From the NCBI RefSeq assembly GCF_003326475.1, contig NZ_JPWA01000002.1, positions 186,001 to 250,000 of the forward strand: a stretch of DNA of 64,000 nt. Reading direction: 5' to 3'. Position 1 is the stretch's first letter; each line of letters begins with the position of its first letter. The DNA is from Thalassospira xianhensis MCCC 1A02616 (lineage in GTDB: Bacteria > Pseudomonadota > Alphaproteobacteria > Rhodospirillales > Thalassospiraceae). Below, one piece after another: positions 28,682 through 38,736 of this stretch. The notes beneath the pieces were generated by a model. The model had not been told where the DNA came from and searched no databases. It saw only the letters and a program-made list of their open reading frames with translations. Position numbers and translations under genes: made by a program.

Positions 28682-31600
28682 TCAGTACTCGTCCCCAAGA
28701 TATTCCTGAACGGGTCGCACTGCAAGTGCTCCGCGTTTCAGGTTGTCGATGGCACGCAGGGTGGCGCGGGCACCGGCAATCGTGGTGTAGTACGGAATAT
28801 CGTTGCTGAGTGCCGTCCGCCGGATCGAGAAACTGTCGACCACAGCCTGTTTGCTCTCGGTGGTATTGAATACCAGGTTGATATCGCCGTTCTTCATCAT
28901 GTCCACGATATGGGGACGTCCTTCCTGTACCTTATTGACCGGGGTGACGTCCAGCCCTTCTTTTTCAAGAGCTTCGGCAGTGCCATGCGTCGCAACAATG
29001 ACAAAGCCAAGTTCAATCGCGTCGCGTGCGAGTTGAACAGCAGCCGGTTTGTCATAGTTTTTGACTGACATGAAGATCTTGCCAGATTGCGGCAGATCGT
29101 GACCCGCCGCCATCTGCGCCTTGGCAAAGGCGCGACCGAAATCGGTATCAAGGCCCATGACTTCACCGGTTGACCGCATTTCCGGGCCAAGCAGGGTGTC
29201 GACACCCGGGAAGCGGTTGAACGGAAGCACCGCTTCCTTGACCGCGATATGCTTGAACGGGCCTTCGTTGATCTTGAAGTCCGAGAGCTTTTCACCTGCC
29301 ATGATGCGCGCACCGATCTTGGCAATCGGATTGCCCGTGGCCTTGGCAACAAACGGGACGGTACGTGAAGCGCGCGGGTTTACCTCGATCAGATAGATCA
29401 CATCACCCTTGATCGCGAACTGCACGTTCATCAGGCCGACAACGTCAAGCGCCTTGGCCAGCTGGACGGTCTGGGCTTTGAGGCGATCAATCATGTCCTG
29501 ACCGAGCGAGTAGGGCGGCAGCGAGCATGCACTATCGCCGGAATGGATCCCGGCTTCCTCGATATGCTGCATGATGCCGGCCACAAAGACATTTTCGCCA
29601 TCCGATACTGCATCGGCATCAATTTCGATTGCATCCTGCAGGAAGCTGTCGATCAGAACCGGGCTTTTGCCCGAAACCTGAACGGCTTCGGTCATGTAGC
29701 GCAGCAGGTCTTCGGTGGTGTGAACGATTTCCATCGCACGACCGCCAAGCACATAGCTTGGGCGGATCACGATCGGATAACCGATGCTTTCGGCGATCTT
29801 GACGGCTTCGTCAACCGAACGTGCAATGCCGTTGGCTGGCTGTTTCAGGCCCAGCTTGTGGATCAGTTCCTGAAACCGGTCGCGGTCTTCTGCAAGGTCG
29901 ATGCTGTCCGGGCTGGTGCCGAGGATCGGAATACCGGCCTTTTCAAGGGCTGCGGACAGTTTAAGCGGGGTCTGGCCGCCATACTGGACGATCACGCCAA
30001 GAAGTTCGCCCCTGCTTTGTTCAAGCTGGCAAAGTTCGATGACGTCTTCGGCCGTTAGCGGTTCGAAATACAGGCGGTCAGAAGTGTCATAGTCGGTTGA
30101 AACCGTTTCCGGGTTGCAGTTGACCATGATGGCTTCGATGCCGACTTCGCGAAGCGCGTAAGCCGCATGCACACAGCAATAATCAAATTCGATACCCTGA
30201 CCGATACGGTTCGGTCCGCCGCCAAGAATGATGACTTTCTTGCGATCGGTTACTTCGGCTTCGTTTTCCGGTTCAAAGAAACCGTCGCCTTCGTAAAGCG
30301 AATACATATAAGACGTGCGCGACGGGAATTCGGCCGCACAGGTATCAATGCGTTTGTAAACCGGGCGAAGGTTCATAGCCTGGCGGGTTTCGCGCACGGC
30401 GTCTTCTTCGATACCGGCCAGTTCCGCCAGACGCGCATCCGAGAAACCAAGTTTCTTGAGACGCAGCAATTCCTGCTTGTCTTTCGGGATGCCGTTTGCA
30501 CGGACCTGTTCTTCTTCGGCGACCAGCATTTCGATCTGGCGCAGATACCACGGATCAAACTTGGTGGCTTGCTGGATTTCCGAGAGGGTCAGGCCATGAC
30601 GGAATGCCTGAGCCGCGTAAAGAATGCGGAACGGCATCGGCTGTGTCAGTTTCGCACGGATCGCTGCCTTGTCCGGTGCGCCTTCGATTTTGACTTCATT
30701 CAAACCGGTCAGGCCGGTTTCCATTGACCGCAGGCCTTTCTGAAGGCTTTCGGCAAACGAACCGCCAATCGACATTGCTTCGCCGACCGACTTCATCGCA
30801 GTCCCCAGAAGCGCTTGCGCACCCGGGAATTTTTCAAATGTGAAGCGCGGAATTTTGGTGACGACATAATCGATGGTCGGCTCGAACGAGGCCGGGGTCA
30901 CGCCGGTAATGTCGTTATCAAGTTCGTCAAGCGTGTAACCAACCGCCAGCTTGGCCGCGATTTTGGCAATCGGGAAGCCGGTCGCCTTGGATGCCAGCGC
31001 AGACGAACGCGACACGCGCGGGTTCATTTCAATAACGATCAGGCGACCATCATCAGGATTGACCGCGAACTGAACGTTCGAGCCACCGGTATCCACACCG
31101 ATCTCGCGCAGGACCGCCAGGGAGGCGTCGCGCATGATCTGGTATTCCTTGTCCGTCAGGGTCAGGGCGGGGGCAACGGTGATCGAATCCCCGGTATGAA
31201 TGCCCATCGGGTCGACGTTTTCGATCGAACAGATGATGATGCAGTTATCCGCGTGATCGCGAACAACTTCCATCTCGTATTCTTTCCAGCCGAGAATGGA
31301 TTCTTCGACCAGAACCGTGTGGGTCGGCGAAATCGCAAGACCATTACGCACGATCTGTTCAAATTCTTCGCGGTTATAGGCAATACCACCGCCTTCACCG
31401 CCAAGGGTGAAGCTTGGGCGGATGATCGCCGGAAGCCCGGTTGTTTCAAGGGCTACAACCGCTTCTTCAAAAGTGCGCACCATTGCGGAACGCGCGCTTT
31501 CAAGGCCGATCTTGTCCATGGCTTCGCGGAAAAGCTGACGGTCTTCGGCCTTTTCGATCACGTGCTTTTTCGCACCGATCATCTCGACGCCGTATTTATC

Positions 31601-31924
31601 CAGCGTGCCATCGTCATAAAGTGCCAGTGCGGTATTCAGTGCTGTCTGACCACCCATGGTCGGCAGCAGGGCATCCGGGCGTTCCTTTTCGATGATCTTG
31701 GCGACCATTTCAGGTGTGATCGGCTCGATATAGGTCGCGTCGGCCAGGTTCGGATCGGTCATGATCGTCGCCGGGTTCGAGTTGACCAGAATGACGCGAT
31801 AGCCTTCTTCCTTCAGGGCCTTGCAGGCCTGTGCACCGGAATAGTCGAACTCGCAGGCCTGACCAATGACAATCGGGCCGGCACCGATGATAAGGATGGA
31901 TTTGATATCTGTACGTTTCGGCAT
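28682..31924 (-). CDS. carB: Carbamoyl-phosphate synthase large subunit
   Basis: CarB makes carbamoyl phosphate from bicarbonate, ammonia and two ATP for arginine and pyrimidine synthesis. At 1,080 residues it has the expected two ATP-grasp halves (repeats of [18 protein letters not shown] and [19 protein letters not shown], each followed by ATP-grasp metal-binding motifs such as [20 protein letters not shown] and [20 protein letters not shown]) and a C-terminal MGS-like allosteric domain (about 940-1080). It follows carA on the same strand after a 90-bp gap. Confidence 0.97.
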   Translation of the reverse strand: MPKRTDIKSILIIGAGPIVIGQACEFDYSGAQACKALKEEGYRVILVNSNPATIMTDPNLADATYIEPITPEMVAKIIEKERPDALLPTMGGQTALNTALALYDDGTLDKYGVEMIGAKKHVIEKAEDRQLFREAMDKIGLESARSAMVRTFEEAVVALETTGLPAIIRPSFTLGGEGGGIAYNREEFEQIVRNGLAISPTHTVLVEESILGWKEYEMEVVRDHADNCIIICSIENVDPMGIHTGDSITVAPALTLTDKEYQIMRDASLAVLREIGVDTGGSNVQFAVNPDDGRLIVIEMNPRVSRSSALASKATGFPIAKIAAKLAVGYTLDELDNDITGVTPASFEPTIDYVVTKIPRFTFEKFPGAQALLGTAMKSVGEAMSIGGSFAESLQKGLRSMETGLTGLNEVKIEGAPDKAAIRAKLTQPMPFRILYAAQAFRHGLTLSEIQQATKFDPWYLRQIEMLVAEEEQVRANGIPKDKQELLRLKKLGFSDARLAELAGIEEDAVRETRQAMNLRPVYKRIDTCAAEFPSRTSYMYSLYEGDGFFEPENEAEVTDRKKVIILGGGPNRIGQGIEFDYCCVHAAYALREVGIEAIMVNCNPETVSTDYDTSDRLYFEPLTAEDVIELCQLEQSRGELLGVIVQYGGQTPLKLSAALEKAGIPILGTSPDSIDLAEDRDRFQELIHKLGLKQPANGIARSVDEAVKIAESIGYPIVIRPSYVLGGRAMEIVHTTEDLLRYMTEAVQVSGKSPVLIDSFLQDAIEIDADAVSDGENVFVAGIMQHIEEAGIHSGDSACSLPPYSLGQDMIDRLKAQTVQLAKALDVVGLMNVQFAIKGDVIYLIEVNPRASRTVPFVAKATGNPIAKIGARIMAGEKLSDFKINEGPFKHIAVKEAVLPFNRFPGVDTLLGPEMRSTGEVMGLDTDFGRAFAKAQMAAGHDLPQSGKIFMSVKNYDKPAAVQLARDAIELGFVIVATHGTAEALEKEGLDVTPVNKVQEGRPHIVDMMKNGDINLVFNTTESKQAVVDSFSIRRTALSNDIPYYTTIAGARATLRAIDNLKRGALAVRPVQEYLGDEY

Positions 31925-32014
31925 GTCTTTTTCCGCTTTTGGCGTGGCGGGCGCGATTGCTGCACCGCCCGAAATTAAGTCCGTTAATCGCTTGTGGCTG
32001 ATGTCGTCGCGCTA

Positions 32015-33181
32015 TCAGGCTTTCGCGTCTTCGATCAGGCCAACGAAACGTTTGAACAGGTAATGGCTATCGTGCGGCCCCGGGGATGCTTCGGGGTGGT
32101 ACTGAACCGCAAAGACCGGTTTGTCTTTCAGGCGAAGCCCGGCAAGGGATCCGTCAAACAGCGAGAAGTGCGTTGCTTCGACATTGTCGGGCAGGCTGTC
32201 CTTGTCGACGACAAAACCGTGGTTCTGGCTGGTGATTTCCACGACACCGGTTGTGGTGTCTTTCACCGGATGGTTCGCACCGCGATGACCGACATCCATC
32301 TTTTTGGTTTTCGCACCAAGGGCGAGCGCCATCATCTGATGACCAAGGCAGATACCGAAAACCGGTTTGCCACTGTCGATCAGTTTTTTGATGGTCGGAA
32401 CCGCATATTCGCCGGTCGCCGCCGGATCGCCGGGACCATTCGAAAGGAAGACCCCATCCGGGTTCATCGCAAGAATTTCTTCGGCAGACGTCGTTGCCGG
32501 AACAACCGATACCTTGCATTCAAGCGCGGCAAGGTTGCGAAGGATGTTGCGTTTCACACCGTAATCGATGGCAACGACGTGGTGTTTGGCATTGCCCAGT
32601 TCGCCGTAACCGCCTTCGCGGGTCCACAACGTCTGGTTCCAGTCATAGCCTTCGGTGCAGCTGTTATCCTTGGCAAGGTCCATACCCTCCAGGCCCGGCC
32701 ATTCATTTGCCTTGGCGATCAGAGCATCAATATCGAACTTGCCATCCGGATTGTGGCAGATCACACCGTTCGGAGCACCTTCGTTACGAATGCGTTTGGT
32801 CAGGCGGCGGGTATCAATACCGGCAATGCCGATCCGGCCATGCTTTGCCAGCCAGTTATTGAAATGGTCCTGTGCGCGATAGTTTGACGGCTCGGTAATG
32901 TCCTGGCGCAGGATGCAGCCAAGGGCGACGGGGGTTGCGTTTTCGATATCCTCGTCATTGGTGCCGACATTGCCGATATGGGGGAAAGTAAAAGTGATCA
33001 TCTGCCCGGCATAGGACGGGTCGGTCATGATTTCCTGGTAGCCCGTGATCGAGGTGTTGAAGCAGACTTCACCAACCACCTCTCCTCGGGCGCCGACGCC
33101 TCGTCCCCAGTAAACAGAACCATCGGCAAGTACCAGAACGGCAGAAGCACCAGGAGGCGGGGTGTGCGTGGGCGCTGACAT
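32015..33181 (-). CDS. carA: Carbamoyl-phosphate synthase small subunit
   Basis: CarA is the glutaminase subunit that feeds ammonia to CarB. The 388-residue protein has an N-terminal CPSase domain (LADGSVYWGRGVGARG, TGYQEIMTDPSYAGQ) and a class I glutamine amidotransferase domain with the nucleophile in FGICLGHQMMALALG and the His/Glu pair in FAVQYHPEASPGPHDS. The start at 33181 is supported by AAAGGAC seven bases upstream; nine further upstream codons are unlikely. Confidence 0.96.
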   Translation of the reverse strand: MSAPTHTPPPGASAVLVLADGSVYWGRGVGARGEVVGEVCFNTSITGYQEIMTDPSYAGQMITFTFPHIGNVGTNDEDIENATPVALGCILRQDITEPSNYRAQDHFNNWLAKHGRIGIAGIDTRRLTKRIRNEGAPNGVICHNPDGKFDIDALIAKANEWPGLEGMDLAKDNSCTEGYDWNQTLWTREGGYGELGNAKHHVVAIDYGVKRNILRNLAALECKVSVVPATTSAEEILAMNPDGVFLSNGPGDPAATGEYAVPTIKKLIDSGKPVFGICLGHQMMALALGAKTKKMDVGHRGANHPVKDTTTGVVEITSQNHGFVVDKDSLPDNVEATHFSLFDGSLAGLRLKDKPVFAVQYHPEASPGPHDSHYLFKRFVGLIEDAKA

Positions 33182-33546
33182 TGGCGAATGTCCTTTCGAT
33201 CTTTCCACGGTGAGACACGGAGTCTTTATATATAATAATTACGAGCAGGCCGAGAAAAACGGCCAAATTCCCCTGCATATCGGGCATGCGGACATGACAA
33301 GGTATCCCCAGCATGAACGACCGTAACGTCAAAAGACGTTGGTGCAATATGCTGAAAGCGGGTTAAAACCTCATCCCGGCAGGCAAATTGGCGGATGTCT
33401 ACGGGAGTCGCGCGGCCCTGTCAAGGATGCATCCAAACTTTTATTTTTCCTTTAAAATCAATCGGTTATGTGGAAAGGTTTTCTTTGCCTAGATGGCGCT
33501 TTTGGGGTATGTTCGCTCCTTTCTTCCACAGAATCAGAGATAAGCC
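33182..33546. other. Divergent promoter region carA/yqeY
   Basis: 365 bp without a gene. It holds a small GGCCG/CGGCC hairpin (33249-33265) and an AT-rich stretch (TTATATATAATAATTA near 33226-33241) upstream of carA. I see no arginine or pyrimidine attenuator with a terminator. Confidence 0.4.
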
Positions 33547-34002
33547 ATGCTGCGATCGCAGCTTACAGACGCTTTGAAAAAGGCCGTCCTCGAAAAGGAT
33601 GCCGTATCCGTGACCACCGTGCGCCTCATTCTGGCAGCACTCAAGGAGCGCGATATTGCGGCACGCGGCGAGGGGAATACCGATGGCATTTCCGACGAGG
33701 AAATCCTGACCCTGCTGCAGGCGATGGTTAAACAGCGTCGCGAAAGCATCGAAATGTACACCAAGGGCAATCGTCCCGAACTTGCGGCACAGGAAGCCGC
33801 CGAGATCGGTGTGATTGAACGGTTCCTGCCCAAGCAGATGTCCGATGAGGAAATCGAGGCCGCTGTCAAAGGTGTTGTAACCGACCTTGGTGCGACCTGC
33901 TTGAAGGATATGGGCCGCACGATGGCGGCCCTTCGCGAAAAATATGCCAGCTGCATGGATTTCGGCAAAGCCGGTGGTGTTGCTAAAAAACTTCTCGGCT
34001 GA
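33547..34002 (+). CDS. yqeY: GatB/YqeY domain-containing protein
   Basis: A 151-residue helical protein of the YqeY family, resembling the tRNA-binding tail of GatB (LRSQLTDALKKAVLEKDAVS, ILTLLQAMVKQRRESIEMY, and KAGGVAKKLLG at the C-terminus). Its function is not firmly known. Its place just before dnaG and rpoD is characteristic of Alphaproteobacteria and makes the annotation secure. Confidence 0.92.
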   Translation: MLRSQLTDALKKAVLEKDAVSVTTVRLILAALKERDIAARGEGNTDGISDEEILTLLQAMVKQRRESIEMYTKGNRPELAAQEAAEIGVIERFLPKQMSDEEIEAAVKGVVTDLGATCLKDMGRTMAALREKYASCMDFGKAGGVAKKLLG

Positions 34003-34027
34003 TTTCGAGAATAGCTATTTTTTCTGG

Positions 34028-34056
34028 AAGCCGGGCGTGTAAAATCGTCCGGCTTT
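34028..34056 (+). terminator. Weak terminator-like hairpin after yqeY
   Basis: AAGCCGG/CCGGCTT (34028-34034 and 34049-34055) is followed by only a few T, so partial read-through into dnaG is likely. Confidence 0.4.
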
Positions 34057-34145
34057 CGTCGTCCCAAAGCCCGGATTCCAGATTTGGATACATAAAAGGG
34101 TAAAACGGGGCTCGGCATCAACGTGATCACGGGATCGGGACAATT

Positions 34146-36035
34146 ATGAGCTTTCCCCAGTCGTTTCTTGACGACCTGCGGGCACGCGTCGGACTGGCGG
34201 ATATTGTCGGTACGTCGGTGAAGCTGATCAAACGCGGCCGGGAGTATTCCGGTCTGTGTCCGTTCCATTCCGAAAAATCCCCGTCTTTTACGGTTAACGA
34301 ACAAAAGGGCTTCTATCACTGCTTTGGCTGTGGCGCGCATGGCGACGTGATCAGTTTTGTGATGAATACCCGCGGGCTGACCTTTGTCGAGGCGGTCGAG
34401 GTTCTCGCCAATCAGGTTGGCATGGATGTGCCCAAACCATCCCGTGAAGCCCAGGAACGTGAAAAAAAGGCCAAGACCCTTTACGAAGTGATGGAAGCGG
34501 CCTGCGTATTTTACGAACGTGTTCTGCACATGCCCGAAGGTCGCGAAGGGTTGGAATATTTTCGCCGTCGCGGTCTTGACGACAAAACGATTTCCGAATT
34601 CCGGCTTGGTTTTGCACCGGACAATCGCGGTGCGCTGAAGGCAGCGTTAAAACGCGAGGAATTTGACGAACCTCTGATGATCGAAGCGGGGCTTCTGATC
34701 GAGCCCGAAGATCAGGGGCGTCAAACCTATGACCGGTTCCGTGGTCGCGTGATGTTTCCGATCCTTGATCGGCGTGGCAGGGTTGTCGCCTTTGGCGGGC
34801 GTGTCATGGGCGACACCAAACCAAAGTATCTGAATAGCCCTGATACACCTTTGTTTCACAAGGGCCGGCTTCTTTATGGCTTGCCGCAGGCGCGCGAAGC
34901 CAGCCAGCAGGATGCGCCGATCATTGTGACCGAAGGTTATATGGACGTGATCGCCCTTCATCGTGCCGGATTTCGAGGGGCGGTGGCGCCACTGGGGACC
35001 GCGGTGACCGAAGAACAGATCGGCGAGCTTTGGAAAATGACCAACGAGCCGATCCTCTGTCTTGACGGAGATGCGGCGGGCAAGCGCGCGGCTGTACGTG
35101 CCGCCGAGCGGGCCCTCCCCATCCTGCGACCCGGCAAATCATTGCTGTTCTCAATCCTGCCAGAGGGTGAAGACCCCGATAGCCTGATGGCAGGGGCAAA
35201 CGGATTTGCCAGTTTCCGCAAGATACTCGATAGCGCCGTGCCGCTGGCGGAACTTGTCTGGCGCATGGAAGTTGGTGGGCGGGCAACCGATACACCAGAG
35301 CGTCGTGCAGCCCTTGAGGCCGATATTCAGAAACGCATTTCGGCAATCGGCGATGATGCGGTCAGATCGCAATACCAGTCGATGTTCCGGGATCGTATCT
35401 GGCAATTATTTAAGGGGGATCGCGCAAAAGGCGGGGGATCACGGCCCGTGTCGGGCGGAGGATACCAGAACAAAAAATTCAGCCGGGGTGGCAAAGGCGG
35501 AAGAAAAGACTATTTCTGGGAACCGGCTGGAAAGGCTGTTCCGGGGATGTCGCGTCCACCCATGCAAAAACGTCGTGTCGTGCAGGACTGTATTTTGCTG
35601 GTAACGCTGATAAACCATCCCCACCTGCATGAGGATGTTGGCGAGCGGCTTGGAATCTACACTTGTGCAGACTCCGACCTTGACAATCTTCGTCGTGCCG
35701 TCTTAAAGCTGCTTGACGGTGATCCCGGACTTGATTCCGAAACAATCAAGGCCCATTTGGAGCGCGACGGGCTGTCAGAGACAGTATTGCGGGTGGTTGG
35801 TGCGGACATTTTGGCGCACGCCGCTTTCGCCAGGCCCGAAACGCCGCTCGAACGGGCTCGTGCGGGTTGGGAACAGGTTTTTTCCATGGCTGTAAGCTCC
35901 CTGGAGGACGAAGAGGCAAAATACGCCGTCCGACAGTTGGCAGCAGATATCAGCGAGGAAGAATGGGAAAGATTTTCGCATAGACGCGACGATCTGGCCC
36001 GGCGCCGGGAAAAAGTGTTTAAGCTCGACGACTGA
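34146..36035 (+). CDS. dnaG: DNA primase
   Basis: DnaG lays RNA primers for replication. The 629-residue protein has the CHC2 zinc ribbon (Cys38, His41, Cys59, Cys62), the TOPRIM catalytic domain (IVTEGYMDVIALH and DGDAAGKRA) and a C-terminal helicase-binding region. The linker around residues 425-460 is glycine-rich and basic (KGGGSRPVSGGGYQNKKFSRGG). It lies in the conserved yqeY-dnaG-rpoD block. Confidence 0.96.
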   Translation: MSFPQSFLDDLRARVGLADIVGTSVKLIKRGREYSGLCPFHSEKSPSFTVNEQKGFYHCFGCGAHGDVISFVMNTRGLTFVEAVEVLANQVGMDVPKPSREAQEREKKAKTLYEVMEAACVFYERVLHMPEGREGLEYFRRRGLDDKTISEFRLGFAPDNRGALKAALKREEFDEPLMIEAGLLIEPEDQGRQTYDRFRGRVMFPILDRRGRVVAFGGRVMGDTKPKYLNSPDTPLFHKGRLLYGLPQAREASQQDAPIIVTEGYMDVIALHRAGFRGAVAPLGTAVTEEQIGELWKMTNEPILCLDGDAAGKRAAVRAAERALPILRPGKSLLFSILPEGEDPDSLMAGANGFASFRKILDSAVPLAELVWRMEVGGRATDTPERRAALEADIQKRISAIGDDAVRSQYQSMFRDRIWQLFKGDRAKGGGSRPVSGGGYQNKKFSRGGKGGRKDYFWEPAGKAVPGMSRPPMQKRRVVQDCILLVTLINHPHLHEDVGERLGIYTCADSDLDNLRRAVLKLLDGDPGLDSETIKAHLERDGLSETVLRVVGADILAHAAFARPETPLERARAGWEQVFSMAVSSLEDEEAKYAVRQLAADISEEEWERFSHRRDDLARRREKVFKLDD

Positions 36036-36153
36036 TCGATGCATGCGGTTTGTATGCGGGATCGGCGTTCGGGCTATTTGTGATTTGCGCTGATGAAAAC
36101 AGTGCGTGGGACAACAACGGTACGAACTGTACCCAGCGGGAAACGGGGAATAG

Positions 36154-38223
36154 ATGTCGTCTAAGACTTCGAACGCTGAAGAGAAAAAGAACTCTTCTGA
36201 AACCGCAGACGGACCTCTTCTCGATACATATAAAGCGGCCATCAAGAAGCTCATTGCCAAGGGCAAGGAGAAGGGCCACATCTCGGTCGATGAACTGAAT
36301 GCTGCCTTGCCGTCGGAGCATTTTTCCTCCGAGCAGATCGAAGACGTGATGAGCAATCTCAACGAGATGGGCATCAACGTTATCGATGGTGAGGATGGTG
36401 ACGACTCGGACGACGATGACGAGAAAGACTCGGATCCGAGCGGCAATATCTCCGAAGATGATGTTGGCCGTACCGATGACCCGGTCCGGATGTATCTGCG
36501 TGAGATGGGCAGCGTCGAGCTGCTGTCGCGCGAGGGTGAAATCGCCATTGCCAAGCGTATCGAGGCTGGCCGTGACATGATGATTGGCGGGATTTGCGAA
36601 TCCCCGCTGACCATTCGCGCGATCGTCAACTGGCATGATCAGCTTCAGGCTGGCAATCTTCTGCTTCGCGATGTGATCGATCTGGAAACCACCTATGGCG
36701 GTGGTCCGGATGCGGAAATCGCAGCCGAAGAAGGTGAAGAAGCCGACGCCGAAGGCGATGATTTCGAGGCAGCCGCCGTCGAAACCGATGCCGACGAAGA
36801 TGAAGAAGCCGAAACCGAAACGCCAGAGCCGACCGGTACGCCCGCCAGCGACGAGGAAGAAGATGATGACGACGAAGAGTCGGATGAAGCTTCCGAAGCC
36901 GAGGAAGGCGAGGGTGATGGCGACGACGAGGACGATGACGAGAACGAGCAGGTCAACGTTTCACTTTCCAAAATGGAAGAGGAACTGACCGAGCAGGTTC
37001 TCGAGAAGTTCGAGCTGATCGCGAAAACCTACGAAAAACTGCACAAGGCACAGGAACAGCGCCTTGTTGCAATGAACAAGGGCGAAACCGTTCCGGCTGC
37101 GACCGAAAAGCGGTATGCTAAGCTGAAAGGCGAGATGGTTGATCTGATGGAAGATGTTCACCTGAACAACTTCCGGATCGAGGAACTGCTTGATCACCTG
37201 ACCGGTCTGAATAACCGTTTGCTCGGCCTTGAAGGCAAGCTTCTGCGTTTTGCTGACCGTTGCAAGATCAAACGCCCCGATTTCGTCAAACAGTATCAGG
37301 GCCATGAACTTGACCCGAACTGGATGGAGCGCGTTGGCGAACTGCCGGGCAAGGGCTGGAAAGCTTTTGTTGAACGCTATCCTGATGAAATCGCCCAGCT
37401 GCGCGAACAGGTTGGCGGTGTTTCCGCCGAAGTCGGGTTGCCGATTGGCGAATTCCGTCGTGTCTACGGCGTCGTCAACAAAGGCGAACGCGAAGCGGCA
37501 CGTGCGAAAAAGGAAATGATCGAGGCCAACCTGCGTCTCGTGATTTCGATCGCCAAAAAATATACCAACCGTGGCCTTCAGTTCCTCGACCTTATTCAGG
37601 AGGGCAATATCGGCCTGATGAAGGCGGTGGACAAATTCGAATACCGCCGCGGTTACAAATTCTCGACCTATGCGACCTGGTGGATCCGTCAGGCGATCAC
37701 GCGTTCCATCGCCGATCAGGCCCGTACGATCCGTATTCCGGTTCACATGATCGAAACCATCAACAAACTGGTCCGTACCTCGCGCCAGATGTTGCATGAA
37801 ATCGGTCGCGAGCCGACCCCGGAAGAGCTGGCAGAAAAACTGCAGATGCCGCTTGAAAAGGTTCGCAAGGTCCTGAAAATCGCCAAGGAGCCGATCTCTC
37901 TCGAAACCCCGATCGGTGACGAGGAAGACAGCCATCTTGGCGATTTCATAGAAGACAAGAATGCCGTTCAGCCGCTTGATGCGGCGATCCAGGCCAACCT
38001 GCGTGAAACCACCACGCGCGTTCTGGCATCGCTGACCCCGCGTGAAGAACGTGTTCTGCGTATGCGTTTTGGTATCGGCATGAACACCGACCATACCCTC
38101 GAAGAGGTTGGTCAGCAGTTCTCCGTGACCCGCGAACGTATCCGTCAGATCGAGGCAAAGGCGCTGCGCAAGCTCAAGCATCCGTCGCGCTCACGCAAAT
38201 TGCGTTCGTTCCTCGATTATTGA
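36154..38223 (+). CDS. rpoD: RNA polymerase primary sigma factor (sigma-70)
   Basis: The 689-residue housekeeping sigma factor has region 1.1 at the N-terminus, region 1.2 ([20 protein letters not shown]), the core regions 2-3 ([58 protein letters not shown]) and region 4.2 ([18 protein letters not shown]). Between regions 1.2 and 2 an about 80-residue stretch (residues 188-266) is almost wholly Asp, Glu, Ala and Ser, an acidic low-complexity insert. A strong terminator follows. Confidence 0.97.
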   Translation: MSSKTSNAEEKKNSSETADGPLLDTYKAAIKKLIAKGKEKGHISVDELNAALPSEHFSSEQIEDVMSNLNEMGINVIDGEDGDDSDDDDEKDSDPSGNISEDDVGRTDDPVRMYLREMGSVELLSREGEIAIAKRIEAGRDMMIGGICESPLTIRAIVNWHDQLQAGNLLLRDVIDLETTYGGGPDAEIAAEEGEEADAEGDDFEAAAVETDADEDEEAETETPEPTGTPASDEEEDDDDEESDEASEAEEGEGDGDDEDDDENEQVNVSLSKMEEELTEQVLEKFELIAKTYEKLHKAQEQRLVAMNKGETVPAATEKRYAKLKGEMVDLMEDVHLNNFRIEELLDHLTGLNNRLLGLEGKLLRFADRCKIKRPDFVKQYQGHELDPNWMERVGELPGKGWKAFVERYPDEIAQLREQVGGVSAEVGLPIGEFRRVYGVVNKGEREAARAKKEMIEANLRLVISIAKKYTNRGLQFLDLIQEGNIGLMKAVDKFEYRRGYKFSTYATWWIRQAITRSIADQARTIRIPVHMIETINKLVRTSRQMLHEIGREPTPEELAEKLQMPLEKVRKVLKIAKEPISLETPIGDEEDSHLGDFIEDKNAVQPLDAAIQANLRETTTRVLASLTPREERVLRMRFGIGMNTDHTLEEVGQQFSVTRERIRQIEAKALRKLKHPSRSRKLRSFLDY

Positions 38224-38276
38224 AAAATCTTGCGACGTTCGGGCTTGACCTTGGCCCGAAAATCGCTAGTTTTCGG

Positions 38277-38308
38277 GACCGCGCCAGACAATTGGCGCGG
38301 TCTTTTCT
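38277..38308 (+). terminator. Terminator of rpoD
   Basis: GACCGCGCCA/TGGCGCGGTC with a six-base loop followed by TTTTCT, 54 bp after the rpoD stop and just before the tRNA. Confidence 0.88.
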
Positions 38309-38319
38309 ATTCCCCTTGG

Positions 38320-38396
38320 GGGCCCGTAGCTCAATTGGTTAGAGCCGACCGCTCATAACGGTCTGGTTGGGGGTTCAAGTCCCTCCGGGCCTACCA
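38320..38396 (+). tRNA. tRNA with CAU anticodon, probably tRNA-Ile2
   Basis: The 77-nt cloverleaf has acceptor GGGCCCG pairing with CGGGCCT (one G-U end pair), D-arm GTAGCTCAATTGGTTAGAG, anticodon stem GACCG/CGGTC with loop CTCATAA, T-arm TTGGGGGTTCAAGTCCC and an encoded CCA end. Anticodon CAU is read as Met or, after lysidine modification, as Ile (AUA). It lacks the C-A end mismatch and GGG/CCC stem of the initiator, and the stem-loop ACCGCTCATAACGGT resembles alphaproteobacterial tRNA-Ile2; elongator Met remains possible. Confidence 0.9.
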
Positions 38397-38439
38397 TACA
38401 TATGATTAACTTGTTGATATTAAACGGTTAATTGGTGAT

Positions 38440-38472
38440 TGTGCCCCACGATTTTTAACGCCGTGGGACACA
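38440..38472. repeat. Hairpin downstream of the tRNA
   Basis: TGTGCCCCACG/CGTGGGACACA (11-bp stem with one C-A mismatch, loop of 11) lies 44 bp after the tRNA. No T-run follows, so a tRNA processing or termination role is uncertain. Confidence 0.45.
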
Positions 38473-38510
38473 TTTCCCCTAAAATGCCTACCAAATTTTC
38501 GCAAAAGTTC

Positions 38511-38605
38511 TTGATTTGTTCTTTTGTTTGTGGCATAAGAGAAAAGTCAACGGGAGAAATGCACCCGGACCAAAACCCGCAAGACCTTGTGCCTTGCGGG
38601 TTTTT
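38511..38605 (+). ncRNA. Candidate small RNA with promoter and terminator
   Basis: A sigma-70-type promoter, -35 TTGATT (38511-38516), 17-bp spacer, -10 CATAAG (38534-38539), is followed after about 25-30 nt by a strong terminator hairpin AAACCCGCAAG/CTTGCGGGTTT (38574-38603) with TTTTTG. The predicted transcript is about 60 nt (start near 38546) and contains no open frame of note. It could be a short sRNA or a leader that attenuates transcription of the mini-ORF at 38638. Confidence 0.45.
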
Positions 38606-38637
38606 GCGTTTGGGGCCGGATCAAGGAGGTGATCAGG

Positions 38638-38736
38638 ATGCAGCGGCAAAGACACAGACAGGGCGGCGGGGTACTCCGCAGGATACGGGTCGGCGGATGG
38701 CGGAGCCATTATGGCGGCATTCTGCCCGAGGATTAG
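38638..38736 (+). CDS. Possible 32-residue basic peptide with perfect Shine-Dalgarno
   Basis: An ATG at 38638 is preceded by AAGGAGGTGATC (38623-38634), 12 bases fully complementary to the 3' tail of 16S rRNA. The frame encodes a 32-residue peptide rich in Arg and Gly (begins MQRQRHRQGGG, ends GGILPED) and stops at TAG 38736. I recognise no family. The long ribosome-site match is the only strong argument for translation; a chance or regulatory anti-ribosome element is equally possible. Confidence 0.25.
   Translation: MQRQRHRQGGGVLRRIRVGGWRSHYGGILPED

Noticed and set aside
30815-31978. 387-codon plus-strand frame opposite carB
   Set aside because: Antisense shadow of a highly conserved gene; no start signals or known motifs.
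33182-33546. Attenuator or riboswitch before carA
   Set aside because: Only a five-base-pair hairpin without a terminator is visible.
36961-38181. 406-codon minus-strand frame opposite rpoD
   Set aside because: Antisense to conserved sigma-70 regions; protein sequence has no recognisable domain.
38320-38396. Initiator tRNA-fMet
   Set aside because: It lacks the unpaired first acceptor position and the GGG/CCC anticodon stem pairs of initiators.
38623-38634. Fragment of a 16S rRNA gene
   Set aside because: The 12 bases are the complement of the rRNA tail with no further rRNA sequence on either side.
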